From Glandiceps talaboti (lineage: Eukaryota > Hemichordata > Enteropneusta > Spengelidae), in assembly GCF_964340395.1 (NCBI RefSeq), contig NC_135549.1:24368342-24432341 (forward strand): a stretch of DNA of 64,000 bases, in the 5' to 3' direction. Positions within the stretch are counted from its first letter, which is position 1, and each line of letters opens with the position of its first letter. Below are positions 62,201 to 64,000 of the stretch, piece after piece. The notes below the pieces were generated by a model. The model made no database searches. It was given only the letters and a program-made list of their open reading frames with translations, and had not been told where the DNA came from. The translations under genes and the position numbers were made by a program.

Positions 62201-62255
62201 AGAGGATGAAGAACTGCTTGTCAATGGTAAAGATGATAGTGAGGAGGAAGTGTAA
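7772..62255 (+). CDS. SLC35C1: SLC35C1, GDP-fucose transporter 1 (six-exon gene model)
   Basis: Golgi nucleotide-sugar antiporter that imports GDP-fucose, probably in exchange for GMP, for fucosylation; ten-helix DMT/SLC35 fold. Coding exons are 7772-7923, 10396-10456, 11254-11394, 51619-51735, 59674-59782 and 61702-62255. All introns are GT-AG with matching phases, and the spliced product is 377 residues (human 364). Family stretches are evident: [103 protein letters not shown] and [10 protein letters not shown]. Arg149 in NVGRSL matches human Arg147, which is mutated in a fucosylation disorder. The start at 7772 is the first ATG after an in-frame TAA, and [10 protein letters not shown] resembles the human N-terminus. 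Introns 3 (40.2 kb) and 4 (7.9 kb) contain eight GPCR genes. Confidence 0.95.
7924..10395. other. SLC35C1 intron 1
   Basis: 2.47-kb intron. It contains a GGTG-rich stretch near 7978-8005, T-homopolymers near 8540-8596, one MITE B copy at 9143-9515, and a segment near 10045-10230 similar to 49120-49280. No gene is seen; the short open frames here lack recognisable similarity. Confidence 0.8.
9143..9515 (+). mobile_element. MITE family B, copy 1
   Basis: About 373 bp bounded by AAGGCCTA and its inverse TAGGCCTAA. Inside each end the inverted pair TGGTTCCGGTTAC / GGTAACAGGAACCA continues the terminal repeat to about 30 bp. The diagnostic core TTTTAGAATAGGTGGGGTA recurs in the copies at 28934, 40209, 50151 and, inverted, 19674. 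There is no coding capacity, so a non-autonomous DNA transposon is inferred. Confidence 0.85.
10396..10456 (+). CDS. SLC35C1: SLC35C1 coding exon 2
   Basis: Completes the Trp codon and encodes [20 protein letters not shown], the conserved end of helix 1. The acceptor is TTTCATAG and the donor is GTACAA. Confidence 0.9.
10457..11253. other. SLC35C1 intron 2
   Basis: 797-bp intron between strong splice sites. No additional gene or repeat was recognised in it. Confidence 0.75.
11254..11394 (+). CDS. SLC35C1: SLC35C1 coding exon 3
   Basis: Encodes 47 residues from [12 protein letters not shown] through DYKISRE. The acceptor is CCAACAG and the donor is GTATGT. Its donor opens the 40.2-kb intron that holds seven receptor genes. 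Confidence 0.93.
11472..11838 (+). mobile_element. SINE-like element with (ATT)n tail
   Basis: A B-box-like GGTTCGAGC lies near 11518. Downstream are GGGCAAGATTTGAACTACG, a CCCAGTCAACCCAGCTGTA block and ACCTGGTAGGATTATGG. It ends in AATTGTAAAGCAATTTGAGC and an (ATT)n tail at 11821-11836. This architecture is typical of marine-invertebrate SINEs. The left boundary is approximate. Confidence 0.6.
12247..12318. repeat. (GT)n microsatellite
   Basis: About 35 uninterrupted GT units. Open frames of Cys-Val or His-Thr across it are artefacts. Confidence 0.98.
12562..12612. repeat. (CCAT)n microsatellite
   Basis: Repeated CCAT units with a few ATTC and ACCC interruptions. Confidence 0.95.
15117..15258. 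repeat. (TCA)n microsatellite next to receptor 1
   Basis: About 45 TCA triplets with short ACC, GCA and GTC interruptions. It lies about 140 bp past the stop codon of the minus-strand receptor, so it reads as (TGA)n in that gene's likely 3' UTR. The poly-Ser and poly-His frames are artefacts. Confidence 0.95.
15397..16521 (-). CDS. intronless class A GPCR 1, TRHR-like family, divergent member
   Basis: 374-residue seven-helix receptor, presumably at the plasma membrane with a peptide-type ligand that cannot be named. The N-terminus carries N-glycosylation sites (NYS, NSS, NGS). Helix 1 has GLVGN (61-64), helix 2 NLCVAD (87-92), helix 3 ends ERY (142-144), W4.50 is W170 and helix 7 has NSAINALIY (296-304). 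Unlike its relatives it has Ser118 at the usual 3.25 Cys, Ala202 at the 5.50 Pro and NALIY for NPxxY. It shares the family's short second extracellular loop (W170 to 202 = 32 residues) and lacks W6.48 (CVSP, Val257). It is the only family member on the minus strand, antisense to its SLC35C1 host intron. Coding looks intact. Confidence 0.93.
   Translation of the reverse strand: MYENELSRSLNTNHQPLDTTETNYSDNSSAGRHNGSEIEHEVGTDQVIYTILLIVILVFGLVGNFAFMYVTFKVPSMRTVLNIYLMNLCVADTLFLVTGIPTEIYLHHREDVNMNIASFMHSIFSSIPQIASLFIMALVSIERYVGICHPFRARYLHRRSRIRASVMACWICGVLLSLPYTLCAIIMSKVLFTITLLCQLLAFMVSMCVVIVLYTMIICKLRKEEQALANTMSGVLHDRKQVIVLLIVTTFVFFICVSPEYVFYFEMLLYSVGAIPEMEEKQLALQLLAKTLLFLNSAINALIYNVTCSRYREAFKKAFAGWKCTSKHKQANSDGTITPRSRPGSRHLSVTTVCDIGTQTDDLYVLEDDIGTHM
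18208..18790. repeat. diverged ~75-bp tandem repeat
   Basis: About seven diverged units. Each contains TTTCACCCCTCTGTTACT or a variant, then a C-rich CCACCAACACT block, then CAGTATGGAAATATATG and AAGTTT-ACCAGATT. Spacing is roughly 70-95 bp with small indels. A G-rich run precedes it at 18143-18165. Confidence 0.85.
18848..18975. repeat. 12-bp-arm palindrome followed by TG/TCTG microsatellite
   Basis: TACCTCCCGTAC and GTACGGGAGGTA form an inverted pair with two bases between (18848-18873). It is followed by (TG)n and (TCTG)n tracts to about 18964. It may be the edge of a larger element that includes the ~147-bp repeats downstream. Confidence 0.8.
19100..19655. repeat. ~147-bp tandem repeat, four copies
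   Basis: AGCTATATCTTAAGA or a variant followed by CATACTTCAATTTCAATATA recurs near 19110, 19258, 19403 and, more diverged, 19550. Each unit also has TGTTGATG-ACCTT and GTGTTAATGAATAATTTGCA. Spacing is 145-148 bp. Confidence 0.85.
19674..19960 (-). mobile_element. MITE family B, antisense copy
   Basis: Reverse complement of the family B core: ACCCCACCTAGTTTTCACCC at the left and AATCTACCTATTCTAAAATT at the right, with TGTAATGGCTGTACAGCAGA between. The terminal repeats are degraded and the right edge runs into a poly-G tract. Confidence 0.75.
22033..23244 (+). CDS. intronless class A GPCR 2, TRHR-like family
   Basis: 403-residue receptor with a glycosylation-rich N-terminus (NLT, NNS, NSS, NST). 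Landmarks: VIGN (46-49), NLAIVD (73-78), Cys104 near the top of helix 3, ERY (127-129), W155, P189 in helix 5 and NPYIY (292-296), then a Cys-rich tail start (TCRCC) likely palmitoylated. W155 to P189 is 34 residues, so the second extracellular loop is very short; Cys169 is the candidate disulfide partner of Cys104. Helix 6 reads FFLLVFPDQ, with Val248 at the toggle position. Closest in the window to GPCR 3: both have H-I-N-(F/Y)-(Y/F)-LLNLAI and PQYT-MFTI. Ligand and G protein cannot be told. Same strand as the host gene. Confidence 0.94.
   Translation: MASINLTNNSSESDNSTLTGSECRHLTEQGTNAYTILVLLILSFGVIGNFIFMFVVYKVKSMRKHHINFYLLNLAIVDSLFLAVLAQHDISVLQFGSSSGELQCLPTLFICIPQYTAMFTITTISIERYIAICKPLLAQKTSSNVRARRLIGATWLFGVLFALAIVLPCLLHAGGSTTTLVIILFQMVPFLITMITVLVLYVLVIRRLQKRSRSIHSHSHIRQNWRVRETRQVVKLLVVTTLIFFLLVFPDQVVYVLVIFGNSGVVHVECNVVKQVTYYACHALLLLNAAINPYIYTAVSSQYRAAFKLAFIKTCRCCFKTCVQHPHTDNMVSDNGNTTCSYRPTTHGDNLVYRISSNPTLQVPVRPAYSHVSSQTVEQIQENILESCDQVCNQNKNEVKLVH
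23430..23490. repeat. perfect 30-bp hairpin with 1-base spacer
   Basis: The arms 23430-23459 and 23461-23490 are exact inverse complements around a single G; the left arm begins ACAGCAATTTCTTGTGATGC. The downstream text GGAGGGCACACTG near 23513 matches the end of family D elements, so the hairpin may lie inside one. Confidence 0.95.
24429..24630. mobile_element. foldback MITE
   Basis: About 202 bp with long imperfect inverted arms. CCAAGGG and CCCTTGG bound it. GTTTCACCTGTTCAGGTC near 24457 pairs with GACCTGAACAGGTGAAAC near 24584, and TCAAACTGTCCA pairs with TGGACAGTTTGA. There is no coding capacity. Confidence 0.85.
25988..27085 (+). CDS. intronless class A GPCR 3, TRHR-like family
   Basis: 365 residues from the chosen ATG. 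The frame is open back to an ATG at 25874 in a strong GCCATGG context, adding 38 residues. The internal start is preferred because it gives the same N-terminal length as its closest relative, GPCR 2, and the extra segment has no family likeness. Landmarks from 25988: GLTAN (46-50), NLAIAD (73-78), Cys105, ERY (128-130), W156, P190 and NPVIY (294-298), with a CC pair after helix 8. W156 to P190 is 34 residues, so the second extracellular loop is short, with Cys171 as possible disulfide partner. Helix 6 reads FFICVFPDQ (Val250 for the usual Trp). The product is a presumed peptide receptor at the cell surface; its ligand is unknown. Confidence 0.93.
   Translation: MSSSTSEAFTWTSLHVNSTDESTTQSVEDSSSIVYTIVLILLFVCGLTANGLFIFVLYKVRAMQTHINYFLLNLAIADCLFIVITVPLELSSLYKPPDEDRSVNCSGSFFMSVPQYTGMFTIAAISIERYIAICRSLKVQKLNIKTRFRICILTAWFLGFLFACLVVLAACTVESGTTQSILMIVFQTLPFVITMCIVAILYGLIIHYIKKKQLSALQIGSQLGHINRTKDTKHVIKVLGVTTAVFFICVFPDQLLYFLLLLDQLGAISVRYTDTFTVIYYIFRSLLILNAAINPVIYTSMSSKYRMAYKKAFASCCNKGKRNSITPHSFRHSESYSISRHHEDFYMSKEEAKTVETIDHEIPVM
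27795..28030. repeat. two-copy ~134-bp tandem repeat
   Basis: ACCTACCTCCTTACCT followed by CATACATAC, CCCTT-CTTTGC and CATTATCTC blocks recurs at about 27799 and 27933, with diverged copies. Confidence 0.6.
28479..28647. mobile_element. 169-bp foldback MITE
   Basis: Ends TGTTATTCTCCAATATTTTT and AAAAATATTGGGGAATAACA are inverse complements with one mismatch. The pairing continues through TTCATTCAGCCA / TGGCTGAATGAA, giving arms of about 36 bp. Confidence 0.8.
28934..29287 (+). mobile_element. MITE family B, copy 2
   Basis: Bounded by AAGGCCTTA and its inverse TTAGGCCTT, with TTTTAGAATAGGTGGGGTA, AGATGTACAGCCATTACA and GGTAACCGGAGCCAAACAAT in the family order. Non-coding. Confidence 0.88.
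30939..32126 (+). CDS. intronless class A GPCR 4, TRHR-like family
   Basis: 395 residues from ATG at 30939; the frame extends a few codons upstream only through non-ATG codons. The N-terminus is acidic with N-glycosylation sites NGT and NET. Landmarks: GDIAN (58-62), NLAISD (85-90), Cys114 (3.25), ERY (138-140), W166, P198, NPFIY (303-307), CC at 325-326 and a long Lys/Thr-rich tail. W166 to P198 is 32 residues; Cys180 sits at the helix 4 end and is the only candidate for the usual loop disulfide. Helix 6 reads FFLLAFPDN, so Ala259 replaces the toggle Trp. It is the sister of GPCR 5, sharing [15 protein letters not shown] and FFLLAFPDN. Helix 7 ([16 protein letters not shown]) recalls TRH receptors. 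Confidence 0.94.
   Translation: MIVCQSFGFDNYHLFSDSNNGTNETTDDDGDVNPYPHLPSQELFITFFVIIPIIMVVGDIANIVFLYVYATIRSMQTVTNMYLVNLAISDLICLTCSIPLEIASKFIQAYVPFCALWAVFSCIPLFTSIFTTGLISIERYIAVCHPLKAYKTDNRTRNLRIIIASWVVATLLSALPFVLCFYYTWEFYITTLFIQMLPFVLAMCTVIIMYTFVILRLRKRRRRIVDQRHQTLYPTCFYQETKSVIRLLIISSIIFFLLAFPDNLLILQEIIILLGGSYFIPLDIYWDLYLVFRMLLFLNSAVNPFIYNATSRRYRVAFKTALGRCCKKRRHLTTTSIDSKRNEELNKRFLQPNIETETNTDNILMTEKHPTKHQKKKDGGTNTNTKKFSTSNSLL
32190..32306. repeat. (TCTG)n/(TATC)n compound microsatellite
   Basis: TCTG units, then about seven TATC units from 32229, then TGTC units to about 32306, immediately downstream of GPCR 4. Confidence 0.95.
33945..33976. repeat. MITE family A, solo right end
   Basis: TCCATATGGCCACTTTAAAA matches the right terminus of family A at 4210-4228. 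The rest of the element is not recognised. Confidence 0.6.
34880..36022 (+). CDS. intronless class A GPCR 5, TRHR-like family
   Basis: 380-residue receptor with N-terminal glycosylation sites (NGT, NVT). Landmarks: GDISN (57-61), NLAIAD (84-89), Cys113 (3.25), ERY (137-139), W165, P197, NPVIY (302-306) and a Cys-rich segment (SCSCLCC) after helix 8. W165 to P197 is 32 residues with Cys179 as the loop-proximal cysteine. Helix 6 is FFLLAFPDN, with Ala258 instead of Trp. The intracellular DRY-type motif, third loop basics (RRLQKRK) and the TRHR-like helix 7 are intact, so G-protein coupling looks possible. Closest to GPCR 4 next door, suggesting tandem duplication. The ligand is unknown. Confidence 0.94.
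   Translation: MEDQVFLQPTVISNGTTNNMASVNVTTTDLDETRDISPSLGLSIVFMIILPLILIFGDISNATFLYVCYHISSMRTITNMYLVNLAIADLLFLTFAIPLEMTSLFIEQEAPFCITWTIFSCVPFYTSIYTVGLISIERYRAVCHPLKAHKVNSRDRNLRIIIGTWMMAVVLVTPNVLGCLYFDRYLYLVILLCQMLPFTLSMLTVVILYPLIIRRLQKRKHAVSDMNHFQRHNSGFYKETKQVIRLLIVNSTVFFLLAFPDNLTYIQLVLFVFEQPVFIPWEIFLDLYMVFRILLYLNSAVNPVIYNTTSKRYHQASTKAFTNTSCSCLCCKTRRTQTMSMVKVDNHNCANNYPANDLHVERDTHGIFIIDNNNERMENN
38226..38431. repeat. inverted-repeat element
   Basis: AGCCTGTTTACTGTGCTGTT near 38227 pairs with AACAGCACAGTAAACAGGCT near 38409. An extra direct copy of the GTTTACTGTGCTGTTGAGAT block lies near 38291. Confidence 0.75.
38865..39110. repeat. diverged ~110-bp repeat, shared with 54010-54370
   Basis: Blocks GATAACACTAATGACCTGGG, ATGGCCCTTGAAAAA and TATCTAATCCTTATTATA recur, diverged, at 54010-54370. 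Each site has two or more tandem units. Confidence 0.5.
39544..39890. mobile_element. foldback MITE with ~75-bp inverted arms
   Basis: GTTTGTTTTGTTGCAGGTGA at the left pairs with TCACCTGGAACAAAACAAAC at the right. The pairing continues through CACATCTGACCCTGT / ACAGGGTCAGATGTG and AATCTCGTTTGAATCTCA / TGAGATTCAAACGAGATT. The ~200-bp centre is not obviously repeated elsewhere. It is non-coding. Confidence 0.88.
40209..40554 (+). mobile_element. MITE family B, copy 3 (eroded)
   Basis: Carries TTAAAATAGGTGGGGTAGGT, GATGTCAGTTTCCACACCCA and AAAACTAGGTGGGGGT in the family order. The terminal GGCC sequences are damaged. Confidence 0.8.
41232..42290 (+). CDS. intronless class A GPCR 6, TRHR-like family
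   Basis: 352 residues with an acidic N-terminus (glycosylation site NCS) and almost no C-terminal tail: the chain ends about 24 residues past NPLVY (324-328), just after a CC pair. Landmarks: GLCGN (73-77), NLCVAD (100-105), Cys130 (3.25), ERY (154-156), W182 and P214. W182 to P214 is 32 residues, with Cys196 near the loop. Helix 6 reads YFILVLPDN: Val280 replaces the toggle Trp and position 6.44 is Tyr rather than Phe. The missing tail removes most phosphorylation sites, so arrestin-type desensitisation may be reduced (inference). Ligand unknown. Intact coding on the host strand. Confidence 0.93.
   Translation: MPMLENQDDDDYYCVVTSDHLSMEYTYIKFFGYLLSNCSSADIDEDDRDELIESYRASRLFFTIAYLIIVVFGLCGNVMFLLVLKRIPSMCTITNLYLLNLCVADIIFLTCTTCLEFIAILLPTQDDPFCVFWSLFTCIPLMASSFTIVFICIERYFAICHPLKVKSLHTQSRVVKVVIFTWIFSAILNIFHFIVCFHISNTLLFLLTLFQIGPYLICFVIVVIVYTVIICHLYKSQPKLHASDCNDVPSTQSAVIQKDIDKKRVVRLLVLTSALYFILVLPDNIDYIQTTIVILGDKEPSHGLKTLYLHLIFRLMLCLNSAINPLVYNLASARYRQAFKKTLSMCCLFSSK
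43278..43400 (-). mobile_element. MITE family D, antisense truncated copy
   Basis: CAGTGTTAATCCTCTGAGCC, GGTGTTCCCCTATTTCTTAC and GTGACTCAC are the inverse of blocks in the copies at 46761 and 57012. The copy stops where the 220-bp tandem array begins. Confidence 0.7.
43401..44060. repeat. three tandem 220-bp near-identical units
   Basis: Units at 43401-43620, 43621-43840 and 43841-44060 each start TATCATTTGTGTGCACAAC and end ACCAATAGTC. Only a handful of differences were seen, for example GCCTTTTG versus GTCTTTTG, TTCACATA versus TTCATATA, and TAAGATGAG versus TAAGACGAG. The very low divergence points to a recent duplication. A fourth unit starts TATC and stops. Confidence 0.97.
44748..45884 (+). 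CDS. intronless class A GPCR 7, TRHR-like family
   Basis: 378 residues; a second ATG six codons in is a possible alternative start. N-terminal glycosylation sites are NYS and NGS. Landmarks: GLVGN (53-57), SLSIAD (80-85), Cys113 (3.25), ERY (137-139), W165, P197, NPVIY (301-305) and HCCKK after helix 8. W165 to P197 is 32 residues, with Cys179 in the short loop. Helix 6 reads FFVCMFPDC: Met257 replaces the toggle Trp, unlike the Ala or Val of its paralogs. HPLQA and [16 protein letters not shown] are TRHR-like. It is the last of the seven paralogs in the intron and lies 690 bp downstream of the 220-bp array. The ligand is unknown. Confidence 0.94.
   Translation: MEFNTMEPMTTANYSWLENNGSGTNTDDVYEMPIKKGVIIFFIAALPLIAITGLVGNILFMFVFYKVQSMKTLTNYYLLSLSIADSLFLGACIPLEVFSFLEAVSGESSLAVCILWTFFNMVPLFTSIFTIALISVERYIAICHPLQAKKAGRHKRILGLIITSWVVATLLALLYLVGCFNMSINLYIAYAICQILPFLFSLFVVVILYIPVIRQMKKNTLASASIRSSQNANQYFKDRRQVVKLLLITTVVFFVCMFPDCFLTLQMVLAVLGQPVPIPWDVYYNLFFFCRLLLYLNSAVNPVIYNAASSKYRRAFRKTFSHCCKKVDKAHPQFRKSSSVMSSIYWKFKSKDKKKANLGNDNDVYIISGSSTLQLQTA
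46761..46925 (+). mobile_element. MITE family D, copy 1
   Basis: 165 bp bounded by CAGTGCGCCCTCTAA and its inverse TTAGAGGGCACACTG. Internal blocks GAGTCAAAACGAGAAAAACT and GTAAGAGATAGGGGAACACC recur at 57012-57184 and, inverted, at 43278. Non-coding. Confidence 0.85.
48015..48074. repeat. MITE family A, solo right arm
   Basis: AATTAAAAATCCGAAATAAA, TACCAAAATTT and TATCCATATGGCCACTTTAA match the right arm of the intact copy at 4178-4228. Confidence 0.75.
48372..48675 (-). pseudogene. degenerate coding-like fragment of unknown family
   Basis: On the minus strand a 78-codon frame (48608-48372) contains [18 protein letters not shown] and [13 protein letters not shown] second frame just upstream ([14 protein letters not shown] onward) would join it after a one-base shift. 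The composition looks protein-like and helical, but no family is recognised. It could be a decayed exon, a retroelement remnant or chance. Confidence 0.2.
48711..48770. repeat. dispersed repeat fragment, shared with 1493-1560
   Basis: AGGGCGCCCTC, ACTTCTTTTGAAAATGGC and GTAAATGGAAT blocks match the segment near 1493. Confidence 0.6.
48964..49135. mobile_element. foldback element
   Basis: CAGAACCCCATGTTGTGCGA at the left pairs with CAAGCAACATGAGGTTCTG at the right. GTGTGGTGTACTCGGGGTAT pairs with ATACCCCAGAGTACCCACAC. Sequence just right of it (49120-49280) is also similar to 10045-10230 in intron 1. Confidence 0.75.
50151..50541 (+). mobile_element. MITE family B, copy 4
   Basis: The left end TAAGGCCTAAAAAAAATT pairs with the right end AATTTTTTTCAGGCCTAA. 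The core TTTTAGAATAGGTGGGGTA and GGTAACCGGAACCAAACAAT are intact. A (TTTA)n expansion near 50220-50245 makes it slightly longer than its siblings. Confidence 0.88.
51055..51200. repeat. dispersed repeat, shared with 60150-60200 and 62505-62690
   Basis: GCTAAGGTTGGGGAACCCCAG and TAGGGAACCTGGTAAAATGAC recur with changes at 62505-62690; the second block also recurs at 60150. Confidence 0.55.
51619..51735 (+). CDS. SLC35C1: SLC35C1 coding exon 4
   Basis: Encodes 39 residues from [10 protein letters not shown] through STVFNV, one of the most conserved parts of the transporter, including NVGRSL. The acceptor is GGTTGCAG and the donor is GTAAGT. Confidence 0.95.
51931..52234. repeat. four tandem 76-bp units
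   Basis: Units at 51931, 52007, 52083 and 52159, each with TTGTATAAGTTGAAATCACT, TTTATTGGAG and ACCCTAAAATAATTTGATTG. Only a few substitutions separate them. Confidence 0.97.
53198..53440. repeat. three diverged ~70-bp tandem units
   Basis: GTTTATGTTATGGTTCATCTA with CCATCTCAA and CAATAAGG-CATG blocks recurs at about 53200, 53267 and 53360 with indels. Confidence 0.7.
54010..54370. repeat. diverged ~110-bp repeat block
   Basis: ATTAATGAGATAACACTAATG and AGAATGACATCAT units occur near 54215 and 54310. They resemble 38865-39110. Confidence 0.5.
55144..56142 (+). CDS. intronless class A GPCR 8, melatonin-receptor-like type
   Basis: 332-residue receptor unrelated in detail to the other seven. 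Landmarks: GIFGN (34-38), NLAVAD (61-66), Cys93 (3.25), NRF (117-119) in place of DRY, W146, an extended second loop (GWGKYGF, then Cys172 and Cys176), CWLP (271-274) with the toggle Trp present, and NFILY (306-310) in place of NPxxY. Pro 5.50 is also missing (Ile193). NRY plus a non-Pro NxxxY is the pattern of melatonin receptors, which is the closest recognised group; Moody/Tre1/GPR84-like receptors are an alternative. There is no Lys at 7.43 (Phe300), so it is not an opsin. N-glycosylation site NET. It lies in SLC35C1 intron 4, same strand. Confidence 0.9.
   Translation: MANETEDTCGHVYQNSLSTVVIQSLFLGVCSVVGIFGNLLTIYAIATTVKLRSTSNIFIANLAVADFAVCLILEPFYMVGVIYQEWILTEGLCTMLGMLNIALRMASLCSLACIAINRFISITKPAAQSVSLYSTQKTVLLCVLIWTCPLCMSLPPIFGWGKYGFDRKVLNCKIACDSNKYFYITLFLVLFAIGVIILICYSGIFRHVWKSKKRVEQAAEISIQPPSNNDSSTSTENTHHSSPQRKLKHSRKTEIRIAVNLFIVFIVFCVCWLPFALINLIDTERKADQGVWMACSLFAFSISSINFILYALKNHHFTTAYKRVLTFRCRQW
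56436..56684. mobile_element. foldback MITE with ~65-bp inverted arms
   Basis: ACTGTCGACAGTCGTTCATG at the left pairs with CGAACGAATGTCGACAGT at the right. The arms continue through TACGTTTTATCTAAAATTAA / TTTGTTTTAGATGAAACGTA and GCCTCGCTCCG / CGGAGCGAGGC. The GC-richer centre is unlike its surroundings. Confidence 0.88.
57012..57184 (+). mobile_element. MITE family D, copy 2
   Basis: Shares GAGTCAAAATGAGAAAAACT, GTAAGAGATAGGGGAACACC and the terminus CAGAGGGCACACTG with the copy at 46761. The left terminus is less clear. Confidence 0.78.
57625..57955. repeat. diverged ~165-bp tandem doublet
   Basis: Two units share GTAGTAA-TACT-TTAA, GATAACTTGACCTTTTCTG and TGAAACTGACATGAAA blocks, each followed by an ATGAAA tail. 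They are strongly diverged. Confidence 0.5.
59674..59782 (+). CDS. SLC35C1: SLC35C1 coding exon 5
   Basis: Encodes [11 protein letters not shown] through GVDQEGNT plus one base of the next codon. The acceptor is CCTGGCAG and the donor is GTATGT. It continues exon 4 in phase 0. Confidence 0.94.
59783..61701. other. SLC35C1 intron 5
   Basis: 1.92-kb intron. It contains a dispersed block near 60150-60200 and the tRNA-derived SINE at 61222-61497. The 127-codon frame at 60071-60454 has no similarity and is not called. Confidence 0.65.
61222..61497 (-). mobile_element. tRNA-derived SINE-like element
   Basis: Read on the minus strand, an A-box-like TGGATGAGTGG (near 61481) is followed about 45 bp later by a B-box-like GGGTTTGAACCC (near 61433). 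The body continues to an AATAAAGATTATCATTATG tail near 61222. Spacing and order fit a Pol III promoter of tRNA origin. The head does not fold into an intact tRNA, so no tRNA gene is called. Confidence 0.65.
61702..62255 (+). CDS. SLC35C1: SLC35C1 coding exon 6 and stop
   Basis: Encodes the C-terminal half (about 184 residues) with [27 protein letters not shown] and an acidic tail ending DSEEEV. The acceptor is TCTTTTCAG and TAA is at 62253-62255. The open frame upstream of the acceptor is intronic read-through. Confidence 0.96.
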
Positions 62256-64000
62256 ATTGTAAAAAAATGCAGGCAAACAAACACAACATCACACTCTGAC
62301 AGGATCACAGTAGACAGGCTTATAAAATAGAAACAAAACTAAAACTATTCTTGTGACGTGTTGATATTAATTTATCAATGGATGTAGGTACATTCATAGT
62401 AGAATGGTTCAAACTATGGGAAGACACATAGTGTTTTTGGTGTGTAGACTTATAGTGTACATTGTACATCTGTGTGGACTTCAAGTGTTACACTACACTG
62501 TTTTTGCTAAGGTTGGAAAACCCTGTTAACAGAAAGGGGGAAAGAGATAAAAGTTGCATGCTAAGGTTGGGGAATCCTGTTAACAGAAAGGGGATCGAAA
62601 GGGGTAAATTTCACCTAGTTTCTCATACAAACTACCGTAGTTTTGTTAGGGAACCACAGTAAAATAACTGGGGAACCCTCATTCCACCTGCTTCCCACCC
62701 ATAACAAACATGTCCACTGTACACTATATGTATATTGATTATACAAGGTGCTTATATCCCCATCACCAAAAAGTTGGCTATCATCCACACAAACTCCTAC
62801 ATGCTGCAACAATAGTTTTGGATTGTGTCAGTCTTTAAGCCTTAGTCAAATAAAACAAAGGATGTTGCAGTCTGAACTATACGGTTCATATACATATGTG
62901 AAGTCCTTGAAATATGAATCAAGGAAATTCAAAAACACTCAAGGACCTGTAAAGTCTACGGAAACATTGAACTTGCATTAAACTCCAGGGATACTTAAAT
63001 TTAAAAAGTGATCACTGGGAATACATGTATGTTTAAAAATTCCTTTCTCTGGAGAAGTAAACATCCATGACAGTATTGAAGTCAAAGTTCAGTCTGTTAG
63101 ATGTAAAATACTTTAGCATGCCCCTCATTTAGTTTCATTGACTTTGCAAATTTCTGGAAAAATGGCCTTTTTCCTGGATATTTATTTTGATTCAAGTGAC
63201 TCAAATGAAAGTGTACATACCCTGTAATTATAAACTTACAAAGTTGAAACACTCTCTACCATGTGTGCAAGTCATTATCTACTACTATGGAAATCCAGCT
63301 ATCAGCAACTAAGATAGACACACACTCAAACTATTGTTGTAACATTCAACATTTCTGGTATTAACTGTCACTGGATGTTGATGGGATTATGCTCACAATA
63401 GGGTGGTGTCTCTGATACCTAGTTTTCTCCTCAAGTGACTACACATTCAATTTCAACTTCAGTGTTAACAATATTTTGATTACATGGTTAATTATATCCA
63501 CTGTCAACCAAGCCACATGCCAGCACCTGCTTCTGTATAATTTATCACACTCTACAACAGTAGTTTTGGTTTGTGTCTATACTTATCTATCCCAGTCTAT
63601 AGTTGTCTATAAAAAGTCTATTACTGAAGTAAATAGAGGAAACTATGACATTATTCATTTAATAGAAGAGTACAGGGTCAGGTTTAAAAATATGGAGTTT
63701 TTGTTTTTGTTTTTTTTAGACCTTATAACTTAATAACCAGTTTCTTTTCTGGTGCATCACAAACATGATAAACACAAAAACAAGACATAAACAATTGTTT
63801 AAGAAACACCTTTTTAGCTTTGCAAGGAGTAGAATATATTTTGTTCAGTTTTGAGTTTTCTAACACTATTCACCTTTTGACAGATACCAATTTAAAGTTT
63901 TCTTTTTTAGCTCGATAATAATTTTATTTATGTTTATACCGGTGACTTATGAATGGTAATAGGTGATTTTATTACTACAGGTAGGGATGTGCAGTGTACA
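62256..64000. other. SLC35C1 3' UTR and downstream sequence
   Basis: A repeat doublet with CTAAGGTTGG and CCTGTTAACAGAAAGGGG lies at about 62505-62600. No second gene is seen to the window end. The UTR extent is undetermined. Confidence 0.6.
62849..62854 (+). terminator. candidate SLC35C1 poly(A) signal
   Basis: AATAAA occurs about 590 bp after the SLC35C1 stop. It is a candidate only; its use would need transcript evidence. Confidence 0.35.

Overview
The window is AT-rich animal nuclear DNA with spliced genes, GT-AG introns, microsatellites, a tRNA-derived SINE and many small inverted-repeat elements. The TRHR-like receptor expansion, the intron-split DPM3 and SLC35C1, and the SINE style suggest a marine invertebrate, perhaps a non-vertebrate deuterostome such as a hemichordate. 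That assignment is an inference and no species call is made.

Layout. Bases 1-1243 are the end of a ~120-bp satellite array. Bases 1244-4358 are repeat-rich and gene-free. DPM3 lies on the minus strand in four coding exons (6632 down to 4359). A 1.1-kb gap separates it from the divergently transcribed SLC35C1 (GDP-fucose transporter) on the plus strand. SLC35C1 has six coding exons (7772-62255), and the spliced product is 377 residues. Neither gene appears as one open frame; both were rebuilt from short exons with consistent splice sites, phase and family similarity.

The 40.2-kb third intron of SLC35C1 holds seven intronless class A GPCR genes: one on the minus strand at 15.4-16.5 kb and six on the plus strand between 22.0 and 45.9 kb. 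They form one paralogous family, closest by eye to the TRH-receptor/peptide group. They share two departures from class A: a strongly shortened second extracellular loop (W4.50 to position 5.50 is only 32-34 residues) and loss of the toggle tryptophan W6.48, which is Ala, Val or Met. The 7.9-kb fourth intron holds an eighth intronless GPCR of a different, melatonin-receptor-like type.

The rest is intronic or intergenic DNA with identifiable repeats. These include five copies of a ~370-bp TIR element, a ~355-bp foldback element (one copy interrupted by another insertion), several other foldback MITEs, a 3 x 220-bp near-identical tandem array, a 4 x 76-bp array, a ~147-bp periodic array and long microsatellites.

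How the genes relate. DPM3 and SLC35C1 both serve glycosylation and both draw on the GDP-mannose pool: Dol-P-Man synthesis at the ER, and Golgi import of GDP-fucose, which is made from GDP-mannose. The receptors have no evident link to that pathway. They appear to be passengers that landed in a large host intron and multiplied there.
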